Below are positions 1 to 7,943 of a stretch of 64,000 nt of DNA, in pieces. This DNA is from Pseudomonas mandelii (GTDB lineage Bacteria; Pseudomonadota; Gammaproteobacteria; Pseudomonadales; Pseudomonadaceae). The stretch covers positions 248,001-312,000 of the forward strand of contig NZ_RCZA01000006.1 in assembly GCF_006438925.1 (NCBI RefSeq), written 5' to 3'. The stretch's first letter is position 1. The number at the start of each line of letters is the position of its first letter. The notes below the pieces were generated by a model. It searched no databases. It was not told the DNA's origin and saw only the letters and a list, made by a program, of their open reading frames with translations. The position numbers were made by a program, and so were the translations under genes.

Positions 1-470
1 CCGTCGATGCGCAGGTGCGCGTGACCGACGCGCTGCCTTACTTCGGCGAGCGCTTCGGCAGTCGGGACTTTTTCCTCACGGCCCTGTGGGCCGAAGCCCC
101 AGAGATTGAGCAGCGGCTCCACGGTCAGGTCGTAGGAGCCTTCGCTTTGCGAAGACAGTTGCTCGCCCACACGGATCAATTCGAGCACCGGGCCAGGCAT
201 GACCTGACAGCGGCCGGCCGGCAGTGCGTTGAAGCGTTCGATGTCCGAGTCGCTGCGATAGGTCGAGAACTGTCGATCCACTTCGGCGAGGATCTTTTCT
301 ACTTCGGCCTGCACCGCTTTCGGCCCGGGCGTGGAGGAATGCCTTATGTATTGAATGGAATAACGACTGCCCATGGTCGGGCCGTCGAAGCGCTCCAGAC
401 TGTCGCCGTTGCCACAACCGGACAAAACGCCGACCACCATCACAATCCAAGTCCACCGTCCAGTTAACAA
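1..470 (-). CDS. apbE: FAD:protein FMN transferase (ApbE family lipoprotein), 5' part only
   Basis: The gene enters from the left edge, so the C-terminal half is missing. The visible frame (about 156 codons) has a short hydrophobic leader ending in a VLSGC lipobox, then [26 protein letters not shown] and the [15 protein letters not shown] segment, which are hallmarks of ApbE flavin transferases. This family attaches FMN to threonines in Na+-NQR subunits and related flavoproteins in the periplasm. I chose the TTG at 470 because a GGGGAG ribosome site lies just upstream and it restores a basic N-region. The first ATG (440) would give a very short leader, and an ATG near 506 is also in frame. 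In relatives this gene sits beside the nqr operon, which is presumably just outside the window. Confidence 0.85.
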   Translation of the reverse strand, partial: MLTGRWTWIVMVVGVLSGCGNGDSLERFDGPTMGSRYSIQYIRHSSTPGPKAVQAEVEKILAEVDRQFSTYRSDSDIERFNALPAGRCQVMPGPVLELIRVGEQLSSQSEGSYDLTVEPLLNLWGFGPQGREEKVPTAEALAEVRQRVGHAHLRID

Positions 471-563
471 ATCTTCATCTCCCCTCAAAACCGCGCCCGC
501 CATTATGGGCTTCAGAGCGCATGGGAGCCAGATCTGCCTCATCTGCCTGTCAGACGCAAAACC

Positions 564-588
564 TGTGGGAGCGAGCGTGCTCGCGCAA
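564..588. repeat. Single REP palindrome
   Basis: A variant of the recurrent GTGGGAGCGAGC...GCTCGCG palindrome, with GCGTGC in its centre. It lies in the gap between apbE and the MFS gene. Unlike most REP copies in this window it has no inverted partner nearby. Confidence 0.75.
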
Positions 589-659
589 GTCCCTTCGCCA
601 CACAGGCCCCCACAGGTGCAGCGCTTTCAAACAAGATTCACCAGAGGGAGTATCTACAA

Positions 660-1958
660 ATGTCCTCCAACACGAGCAAAGGCAAAGCGATTTTTCGCGT
701 TGTCAGTGGTAATTTTCTTGAGATGTTCGACTTTATGGTCTATGGCTTTTACGCCACGGCCATCGCCAAAACCTTCTTCCCTGCCGATAGCGCTTTCGCT
801 TCCCTGATGTTATCGCTGGCCACCTTCGGTGCCGGCTTCCTGATGCGCCCATTGGGGGCGATTTTTCTCGGTGCCTACATCGACCGCCACGGTCGACGCA
901 AAGGACTGATCATCACCCTCGCGATGATGGCGGCCGGCACGGTACTGATTGCTTGCGTGCCGGGTTACGCCACTTTGGGCGTTGCAGCGCCGTTGATCGT
1001 GCTGTTCGGTCGCTTGCTGCAAGGGTTCTCGGCCGGCGTGGAGCTGGGCGGCGTGTCGGTGTACCTCGCTGAAATTTCTACACCGGGTCGCAAAGGTTTC
1101 TTCGTCAGCTGGCAGTCCGCCAGTCAGCAAGCCGCCGTGGTATTCGCCGGCCTGCTGGGTGTTGGCTTGAACCACTGGCTCAGCCCGGAACAAATGGGTG
1201 ATTGGGGCTGGCGTGTGCCGTTCCTGATCGGGTGCATGATCGTGCCGGTGATCTTCGTGATTCGCCGCTCACTGGAAGAAACCCCGGAATTCCAGGCGCG
1301 TAAACACCGCCCTACCCTGCGGGACGTCGTCCGCTCGATCAGTCAGAACGTTGGCATCGTCATCGCCGGCATGGCGTTGGTGGTGATGACCACGGTGTCG
1401 TTCTACCTGATCACCGCTTACACCCCGACCTTCGGTAAAGCCGAACTGCATCTGTCGGATCTGGATGCATTGCTGGTGACGGTGTGCATTGGTTTGTCGA
1501 ACTTCTTTTGGCTACCGGTGATGGGGGCGTTTTCCGACAGGATCGGACGCAAACCCTTGCTGTTGGCAGCGACTATTCTGGCGATTCTCACCGCCTACCC
1601 TGCCCTGTCATGGCTGGTAGCAAACCCGAGTTTCAGCCACTTGCTGATCGTCGAGTTGTGGCTGTCGTTCTTGTATGGCTCGTACAACGGCGCGATGGTG
1701 GTGGCCCTGACCGAGATCATGCCGGTGGAAGTTCGTACGACCGGCTTCTCCCTCGCCTACAGCCTGGCGACGGCGACCTTTGGTGGCTTTACACCGGCGG
1801 CGTGCACCTACCTGATTCATGTGCTGGACAACAAGGCTGCGCCAGGGATCTGGCTCAGTGGTGCGGCGGTATTGGGGTTGATTGCGACGCTGGTGTTGTT
1901 CAAAGGCAATCGGCATGAACTGCGGACGGCGCAAGCGGCGGAGGTCGGCGGCGCCTGA
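660..1958 (+). CDS. MFS transporter, MHS family, citrate/tricarballylate:H+ symporter type
   Basis: A 432-residue inner-membrane protein with about twelve hydrophobic segments. The N-terminal [20 protein letters not shown] stretch, the loop DRHGRRKG between helices 2 and 3, and [20 protein letters not shown] match the metabolite:H+ symporter branch of the major facilitator superfamily. From memory it is closest to CitA/TcuC-type citrate and tricarballylate transporters. The ATG at 660 follows a GAGGGAG ribosome site. It stands alone, converges on gap and shares a terminator with it. The substrate is inferred from family resemblance only; another dicarboxylate or tricarboxylate is possible. 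Confidence 0.85.
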   Translation: MSSNTSKGKAIFRVVSGNFLEMFDFMVYGFYATAIAKTFFPADSAFASLMLSLATFGAGFLMRPLGAIFLGAYIDRHGRRKGLIITLAMMAAGTVLIACVPGYATLGVAAPLIVLFGRLLQGFSAGVELGGVSVYLAEISTPGRKGFFVSWQSASQQAAVVFAGLLGVGLNHWLSPEQMGDWGWRVPFLIGCMIVPVIFVIRRSLEETPEFQARKHRPTLRDVVRSISQNVGIVIAGMALVVMTTVSFYLITAYTPTFGKAELHLSDLDALLVTVCIGLSNFFWLPVMGAFSDRIGRKPLLLAATILAILTAYPALSWLVANPSFSHLLIVELWLSFLYGSYNGAMVVALTEIMPVEVRTTGFSLAYSLATATFGGFTPAACTYLIHVLDNKAAPGIWLSGAAVLGLIATLVLFKGNRHELRTAQAAEVGGA

Positions 1959-1965
1959 CAGATCG

Positions 1966-1991
1966 CCTTCGCGAGCAGGCTCGCGAAGAGG
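1966..1991. repeat. REP-like palindrome
   Basis: CTTCGCGAGCAGGCTCGCGAAG, a compact perfect version of the REP core, starts 8 bases after the MFS stop codon. Confidence 0.7.
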
Positions 1992-2038
1992 CCGGCACAC
2001 TCAGCACTTTTGTAACTGACAAACCGCACAAACAAAAA

Positions 2039-2060
2039 CGCCCCGACCAAAGTCGGGGCG
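2039..2060. terminator. Bidirectional rho-independent terminator between the MFS gene and gap
   Basis: Stem CGCCCCGAC (2039-2047) pairs with GTCGGGGCG (2052-2060) around a four-base loop. A-rich sequence on the left and TTCT on the right let it serve both convergent genes. Confidence 0.85.
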
Positions 2061-2080
2061 TTCTCATGTGCAGCTAACGC

Positions 2081-3529
2081 TTAGCGCGGGAATGCTGGCG
2101 GGTTTACACCGGCCATGTCTTCCATCACGCGAACCACCTGGCAGCTGTAACCGAATTCGTTGTCGTACCAAACGTACAGAACAACGCGGTTGTCTTGGCT
2201 GATGGTTGCTTCAGCGTCCACCACGCCTGCGTGGCGCGAGCCAACGAAGTCGGTGGAAACCACTTCCTGCGAATTGACGTAGTCGATTTGCTTATGCAGA
2301 TCGGAGTGCAGCGCCATGTAGCGCAGGTACTCGTTCATCTCTTCACGGGTGGCGGCTTTCTCAAGGTTCAGGTTGAGAATGGCCATCGACACGTTTGGCG
2401 TCGGAACGCGGATCGCGTTACCGGTCAGCTTGCCGGCCAGCTCAGGCAGCGCCTTGGCAGCAGCGGTGGCAGCACCGGTCTCGGTGATCACCATGTTCAA
2501 CGCGGCGCTACGGCCACGACGATCGCCTTTGTGGAAGTTGTCGATCAGGTTCTGGTCGTTGGTGTACGAGTGAACCGTTTCAACGTGACCATTGATTATG
2601 CCGAACTTGTCGTTGACTGCCTTGAGCACCGGCACGATGGCGTTGGTGGTGCAGGAAGCCGCGGAAACGATCTTGTCATCAGCGGTGATTTCACCGTGGT
2701 TGATGCCGTGAACGATGTTCTTCAGCTTGCCTTTGCCAGGCGCGGTCAGAACTACGCGATCGATACCCGGGCAAGCCAGGTGTTGGCCCAGACCCTCGGC
2801 ATCACGCCATACACCGGTGTTGTCCACCAGCAGCGCGTCTTTGATGCCGTACTGGGTGTAGTCCACTTCAGTCGGGTTTTTCGCGTAGATAACCTGGATC
2901 AGGTTGCCGTTGGCGGTGATGGTGTTGTTGGCTTCATCAATGGTGATGGTGCCATTGAACGAACCATGAACCGAGTCACGACGCAGCAGGCTGGCGCGTT
3001 TGACCAGATCGTTTTCGGCGCCCTTGCGGACAACGATGGCGCGCAGACGCAGGCCGTCGCCACCACCGGTTTTCTCGATCAGGATGCGCGCCAGCAGACG
3101 GCCGATACGACCGAAGCCGTACAGAACAACGTCGGTGCCTTTGCGGGCGGAAACATTTTGCTGACCAACGACGTCGGCCAGTTCTTCACGGACGAACTGC
3201 TCGGCAGTGCGGCCATTGCCTTCAGCCTTGAACTTGATTGCAAGCTTGCCCAGGTCTACCGAAGCAGCGCCGAGCTTGAGCTCGCTCATTGCCTTGAGCA
3301 GCGGGAATGTTTCGTGGACGGACAATTCGCTGTCATCGGACTGGCGATGGCGAGCAAAGCGGTGAGCTTTGAGAATCGCGATGACAGACTGGTTGATCAG
3401 ACTGCGGCCATAGATCGAGCTCACCACGTTGTTATTGCGGTAGAGCTGACCGATAAGCGGAATCATCGCTTCTGCGAGTGCTTCACGGTCGATCCATTCA
3501 CCAAGACACTGGTCGGGCTTCTGAGTCAC
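2081..3529 (-). CDS. gap: Glyceraldehyde-3-phosphate dehydrogenase, long N-terminally extended form
   Basis: A 482-residue protein that interconverts glyceraldehyde-3-phosphate and 1,3-bisphosphoglycerate in central carbon metabolism. An extension of about 130 residues precedes the GFGRIGRLLARIL dinucleotide fold. SAASCTTNAIVPVLK carries the catalytic cysteine, and WYDNEFGYSCQVVRV closes the protein. Classical GapA is about 330 residues, so this is the longer Pseudomonas paralogue, which I recall as associated with gluconeogenic growth. The frame extends to 3637, but I prefer the GTG at 3529 because GGAAGG lies just upstream and the product then starts MTQKPDQCLGEW, as I remember for the P. 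aeruginosa protein. An ATG at 3544 is the alternative. It is divergent from mfd. Confidence 0.92.
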   Translation of the reverse strand: MTQKPDQCLGEWIDREALAEAMIPLIGQLYRNNNVVSSIYGRSLINQSVIAILKAHRFARHRQSDDSELSVHETFPLLKAMSELKLGAASVDLGKLAIKFKAEGNGRTAEQFVREELADVVGQQNVSARKGTDVVLYGFGRIGRLLARILIEKTGGGDGLRLRAIVVRKGAENDLVKRASLLRRDSVHGSFNGTITIDEANNTITANGNLIQVIYAKNPTEVDYTQYGIKDALLVDNTGVWRDAEGLGQHLACPGIDRVVLTAPGKGKLKNIVHGINHGEITADDKIVSAASCTTNAIVPVLKAVNDKFGIINGHVETVHSYTNDQNLIDNFHKGDRRGRSAALNMVITETGAATAAAKALPELAGKLTGNAIRVPTPNVSMAILNLNLEKAATREEMNEYLRYMALHSDLHKQIDYVNSQEVVSTDFVGSRHAGVVDAEATISQDNRVVLYVWYDNEFGYSCQVVRVMEDMAGVNPPAFPR

Positions 3530-3742
3530 GGGAACCTTCCACATGTAGGGGCAGAAAAAAGGGGCTACATTATGCCGCCGAGTGCCTCCCGTAGCAATGC
3601 GCGCTTGTCGCGCGGCCAGTAACAAAATCCTCTTCAAAAAAATGACGCATGGCTCAAGCCCAATAAAACCGTGGCCTGCAGCGCAGTCATTTTTTGGGAG
3701 ACAACGCTGTCTTGTCTGTAACCCTCCGTAACACTCAGTCGT

Positions 3743-3806
3743 TTTGCCACTACATATTCAGTCTTTTTTACGAAAAAACGGGCCGATTTTGTCTTTACCA
3801 CTACAT
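3743..3806. promoter_or_regulatory. Pair of 13-bp direct repeats in the gap-mfd divergent promoter region
   Basis: The 377-base gap 3530-3906 holds no convincing gene. It contains TTTGCCACTACAT (3743-3755) and TTTACCACTACAT (3794-3806), identical at 12 of 13 positions and spaced exactly 51 bp, about five helical turns. On the gap strand each reads ATGTAGTGG-Y-AAA. A TGTAGT half-site would be compatible with a HexR-type sugar regulator, but no full palindrome is visible, so the protein that binds is unknown. Confidence 0.4.
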
Positions 3807-3906
3807 TTCGCCCAACCTGCGTAATAGACACATCTGCAACTGACAGGCGGCACCCGGGGCCGCTACAATTACCGACTTTGTCGCAACGCTTGGAGCTCAA
3901 CCTTCC

Positions 3907-6900
3907 GTGCCCGTTCTGCGTCTACCGCTTCTCCCTGCCGCGGCAGGTAAACAGCACTGGGGCAACCTGCCCGGTGCCGCCCTGAGCCTGGCCATTGCCG
4001 AGGCCGCCAGCGCTGCCAAGCGCTTCACCCTGCTACTGACCGCCGACAGCCAAAGTGCCGAACGGCTGGAACAGGAGCTGAGTTTCTTCGCCCCGGATTT
4101 GCCGGTACTGCATTTCCCGGACTGGGAAACCCTGCCCTACGATCTGTTTTCGCCGCACCAGGACATTATTTCCCAGCGAATCTCCGCGCTGTATCGATTG
4201 CCGGAGCTGAGTCATGGCGTTTTGGTCGTGCCAATCACCACAGCCCTGCATCGCCTGGCGCCGACCAAATTCCTGCTCGGCAGCAGCCTGGTGCTGGACA
4301 TCGGCCAGAAGCTCGATGTCGAGCAAATGCGCACCCGGCTTGAGGCCAGCGGCTATCGCTACGTCGATACCGTCTACGAGCATGGCGAATTCACCGTGCG
4401 CGGCTCGCTGATCGATCTGTTCCCGATGGGCAGCAAACTGCCTTTCCGAATTGATCTGTTCGACGACGAAATCGAGACCCTTCGTACATTCGATCCGGAA
4501 AACCAGCGCTCCATCGACAAGGTGGAAACGGTTCGCCTCCTGCCAGCGAGAGAGTTTCCGCTGCAAAAAGATGCGGTCACCCGTTTCAAGGCACGCTTCC
4601 GTGAGCGTTTCGATGTGGACTTTCGTCGCTGCCCGATCTTTCAGGATTTGAGCAGCGGGATTACACCGGCCGGTATCGAGTACTACCTGCCGCTGTTCTT
4701 CGACGAAACCTCCACGCTGTTCGATTACCTGCCGCAGGACACGCAAGTGTTTTCCCTGCCCGGCATCGAGCAGGCGGCGGAAAACTTCTGGAACGACGTG
4801 CGCAATCGCTATGAAGAGCGCCGCGTCGACCCGGCCCGTCCTTTATTGCCACCAGCCGAACTGTTCCTGCCAGTGGAGGATTGCTTCGCTCGCCTGAAAA
4901 ACTGGCCACGCGTGGTCGCCAGTCAACAGGACGTGGAAACCGGCGTTGGCCGCGAGCGCTTCCCCGCTCGGGAGCTGCCGAACCTGGCCATCGAAGCCAA
5001 GGCCACCCAACCGTTGGCGGCGCTGGCGGGTTTCCTCGACGAGTTCCCCGGTCGCGTGCTGTTTACCGCCGAATCCGCGGGCCGTCGTGAAGTGCTACTG
5101 GAGTTGCTGGAACGCCTGAAGCTGCGACCGAAAACCGTCGACAGCTGGCCGGACTTCGTCGCGAGCAAGGAGCGCCTGGCGATCACCATCGCGCCGCTCG
5201 ACGAAGGCCTGGTGCTCGACGACCCGGCGCTGGCCCTGGTCGCTGAAAGCCCGTTGTTCGGTCAGCGCGTGATGCAGCGCCGTCGCCGTGAGAAACGCGC
5301 CGACGCCAACAACGATGCCGTGATCAAAAACCTTACCGAGCTGCGCGAAGGCGCGCCGGTGGTGCATATCGATCACGGCGTCGGTCGCTATCTCGGGCTG
5401 ACGATTCTGGAAATCGATAGTCAGGCCGCCGAATTCCTGACCCTCGAGTACGCCGAAAACGCCAAGCTTTACGTGCCGGTGGCCAACCTGCATTTGATCG
5501 CGCGCTATACCGGCAGCGATGATGCCCTGGCCCCGCTGCACCGCCTAGGCTCCGAGACCTGGCAGAAAGCCAAACGCAAAGCCGCCGAACAGGTGCGCGA
5601 CGTGGCCGCCGAGTTGCTCGACATCTATGCCCGCCGCGCCGCTCGCGAAGGTTATGCCTTCGCCGACCCGAAAGCCGATTACGCGACCTTCAGTGCCGGC
5701 TTCCCGTTCGAAGAAACACCGGACCAGCAAACCACCATCGAAGCCGTGCGCACCGACATGCTCGCGCCGAAACCGATGGACCGTCTGGTCTGCGGCGACG
5801 TTGGTTTTGGCAAGACCGAAGTGGCGATGCGCGCAGCGTTCATTGCGGTACACGGCGGTCGTCAAGTGGCGATTCTGGTGCCGACTACCCTGCTCGCCCA
5901 GCAGCACTACAACAGCTTCCGCGACCGCTTCGCCGACTGGCCGGTGAGCGTGGAAGTGATGAGCCGTTTCAAGTCGACCAAGGAAGTGAATGCCGCCATC
6001 GCTGACTTGGCCGAAGGCAAGATCGACATCGTCATCGGCACTCATAAACTGCTGTCCGACGATGTAAAAATCAAAAACCTCGGGCTGGTCATCATCGACG
6101 AAGAGCACCGTTTCGGTGTCCGTCAGAAGGAACAGCTCAAGGCCCTTCGCAGTGAAGTCGACATCCTCACCCTGACCGCCACGCCGATTCCGCGCACGCT
6201 GAACATGGCCGTGTCGGGCATGCGCGACCTGTCGATCATCGCCACGCCGCCGGCCCGTCGACTGTCCGTACGGACTTTCGTCATGGAGCAGAACAAGAGC
6301 ACGGTCAAAGAGGCCTTGCTCCGTGAGCTGTTGCGTGGCGGTCAGGTCTACTACCTGCACAACGACGTGAAGACCATCGAGAAATGTGCCGCCGACCTCG
6401 CCGAACTGGTGCCGGAAGCACGGATCGGCATTGGCCACGGGCAGATGCGCGAACGCGATCTCGAACAAGTGATGAGCGACTTCTACCACAAGCGCTTCAA
6501 CGTGCTGATCGCCTCGACCATCATCGAGACCGGCATTGACGTGCCGAGCGCCAACACCATCATTATCGAGCGTGCCGACAAATTCGGCCTGGCGCAGCTG
6601 CACCAGTTGCGTGGCCGGGTCGGTCGCAGTCACCACCAGGCTTACGCTTATTTGCTCACGCCGCCGCGTCAGCAAATCACGCCTGACGCCGAAAAACGTC
6701 TGGAAGCGATCGCCAATACCCAGGACCTCGGCGCGGGCTTCGTGCTCGCCACCAACGACCTGGAAATCCGTGGCGCCGGCGAATTGCTCGGTGATGGGCA
6801 GAGCGGACAGATCCAGGCTGTCGGTTTCACGCTGTATATGGAAATGCTCGAGCGCGCGGTGAAGTCGATCCGCAAGGGCGAACAACCGAACCTCGATCAA

Positions 6901-7356
6901 CCGCTCGGCGGTGGCCCGGAAGTCAATCTGCGGGTACCGGCGTTGATTCCCGAGGACTATCTGCCGGACGTACACGCCCGACTGATTCTCTACAAACGCA
7001 TCGCCTCGGCCACCGACGAGGAAGGCCTCAAGGACTTGCAGGTGGAGATGATCGATCGTTTCGGTCTGTTGCCGGAACCGACCAAGAACCTGATGCGCAT
7101 TACCGCGCTGAAATTGCAGGCCGAGCTACTGGGCATCAAGAAAGTCGACGGCGGCCCGCAAGGTGGCCGAATCGAGTTCGCGACGCAAACCCCGGTCGAC
7201 CCGCTGACACTGATCAAACTGATCCAGAGCCAGCCCAAACGCTACAAATTTGAAGGCGCCACGATGTTTAAATTCCAGGTGCCGATGGAGCGCCCGGAAG
7301 AGCGCTTTAATACTGTAGAGGCGCTGTTTGAGCACCTCATTCCGAAAACTGCTTGA
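3907..7356 (+). CDS. mfd: Transcription-repair coupling factor Mfd
   Basis: A 1149-residue ATPase that displaces RNA polymerase stalled at DNA lesions and recruits UvrA. In order: a UvrB-like N-terminal module; the RNA polymerase-interacting domain near VVHIDHGVGRYLGL (about residue 485); a RecG-like translocase with GDVGFGKTEVAMRA (Walker A, about 632), DEEH box (about 732) and TATPIPRT; helicase C with STIIETGIDVP and QLRGRVGRS; and a C-terminal TRCF domain. Length is normal. The start is a GTG at 3907 following a weak GGAGCT. It is followed after 10 bases by the CsiV-like gene, suggesting co-transcription. Confidence 0.97.
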   Translation: MPVLRLPLLPAAAGKQHWGNLPGAALSLAIAEAASAAKRFTLLLTADSQSAERLEQELSFFAPDLPVLHFPDWETLPYDLFSPHQDIISQRISALYRLPELSHGVLVVPITTALHRLAPTKFLLGSSLVLDIGQKLDVEQMRTRLEASGYRYVDTVYEHGEFTVRGSLIDLFPMGSKLPFRIDLFDDEIETLRTFDPENQRSIDKVETVRLLPAREFPLQKDAVTRFKARFRERFDVDFRRCPIFQDLSSGITPAGIEYYLPLFFDETSTLFDYLPQDTQVFSLPGIEQAAENFWNDVRNRYEERRVDPARPLLPPAELFLPVEDCFARLKNWPRVVASQQDVETGVGRERFPARELPNLAIEAKATQPLAALAGFLDEFPGRVLFTAESAGRREVLLELLERLKLRPKTVDSWPDFVASKERLAITIAPLDEGLVLDDPALALVAESPLFGQRVMQRRRREKRADANNDAVIKNLTELREGAPVVHIDHGVGRYLGLTILEIDSQAAEFLTLEYAENAKLYVPVANLHLIARYTGSDDALAPLHRLGSETWQKAKRKAAEQVRDVAAELLDIYARRAAREGYAFADPKADYATFSAGFPFEETPDQQTTIEAVRTDMLAPKPMDRLVCGDVGFGKTEVAMRAAFIAVHGGRQVAILVPTTLLAQQHYNSFRDRFADWPVSVEVMSRFKSTKEVNAAIADLAEGKIDIVIGTHKLLSDDVKIKNLGLVIIDEEHRFGVRQKEQLKALRSEVDILTLTATPIPRTLNMAVSGMRDLSIIATPPARRLSVRTFVMEQNKSTVKEALLRELLRGGQVYYLHNDVKTIEKCAADLAELVPEARIGIGHGQMRERDLEQVMSDFYHKRFNVLIASTIIETGIDVPSANTIIIERADKFGLAQLHQLRGRVGRSHHQAYAYLLTPPRQQITPDAEKRLEAIANTQDLGAGFVLATNDLEIRGAGELLGDGQSGQIQAVGFTLYMEMLERAVKSIRKGEQPNLDQPLGGGPEVNLRVPALIPEDYLPDVHARLILYKRIASATDEEGLKDLQVEMIDRFGLLPEPTKNLMRITALKLQAELLGIKKVDGGPQGGRIEFATQTPVDPLTLIKLIQSQPKRYKFEGATMFKFQVPMERPEERFNTVEALFEHLIPKTA

Positions 7357-7366
7357 AGGACGCCGC

Positions 7367-7933
7367 ATGCGCCTGTTTCGCTCACTGATCCTGTTGATGA
7401 CCCTGGTTGCGCCGACGACGTTTGCCGATGACCTCTATCAGATAGAAATGATTCTGGTCCGCCAAAACGCTGTGCCGGCGATCGTCAGCCGCGCCGCACC
7501 GGAAGACTGGGCGGCTGGAGCTCAGCCCGTCAACCCCGACAGCCTGCGCACACCGAGCCTCAATGCCGAAGTGGAAAAACTCACCGCCAGCAATGAATAC
7601 ACGGTGTTGCTGCACAAGGCCTGGCAACAGAACCTTGGCGAAGAAGCCAGCAAAGTCGCGATCAGCGAGGGCAAAGAACAGTTCGGCCAGTTCCCGATCG
7701 AGGGCACGCTGAGCATGAAACTGGGGCGTTTCACTGATGTGGACGCGGATTTCTGGGTTAACCAGATCGACGCCAACGGCATGGTCACCGCCAGCGAACG
7801 TATGAAGCAGGAAAGCCACACCAAGAACGGCCAGCTGAACTTCCTCGACAACGGCCATCTCGGCATGCTGATCAAGATCACCTCGCTGACTGCCCCTGCG
7901 CCTCGGCCAGTCCCCGAAGAAATTCCGGACTGA
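7367..7933 (+). CDS. CsiV-family exported protein
   Basis: 188 residues with a clear signal peptide (MRLFRSLILLMTLVAPTTFA, cleavage after residue 20) followed by DDLYQIEMILVRQ. This opening is typical of CsiV-like periplasmic proteins, described elsewhere as peptidoglycan-binding. The ATG at 7367 has a GAAGGA ribosome site 6 bases upstream that overlaps the end of mfd; the longer frame from 7328 runs through mfd and is not needed. It sits between mfd and the SNF2 helicase with 10-base gaps on each side, so the three are probably one transcript, although a cell-envelope role has no obvious tie to repair. The molecular function in Pseudomonas is not established to my knowledge. Confidence 0.8.
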   Translation: MRLFRSLILLMTLVAPTTFADDLYQIEMILVRQNAVPAIVSRAAPEDWAAGAQPVNPDSLRTPSLNAEVEKLTASNEYTVLLHKAWQQNLGEEASKVAISEGKEQFGQFPIEGTLSMKLGRFTDVDADFWVNQIDANGMVTASERMKQESHTKNGQLNFLDNGHLGMLIKITSLTAPAPRPVPEEIPD

Positions 7934-7943
7934 TTGAGTCCTT

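Noticed and set aside
373..807. Plus-strand frame upstream of and into the MFS gene
   Set aside because: Overlaps a REP palindrome and two genes in other frames; low-complexity serine- and proline-rich product.
2195..3622. 475-codon plus-strand frame opposite gap
   Set aside because: Exactly antisense to the well-supported gap gene, with no domain or ribosome site. GC-rich third positions keep antisense frames open.
3634..3900. 88-codon minus-strand frame between gap and mfd
   Set aside because: No ribosome site, no recognisable protein, and it covers the divergent promoter region including the direct repeats.
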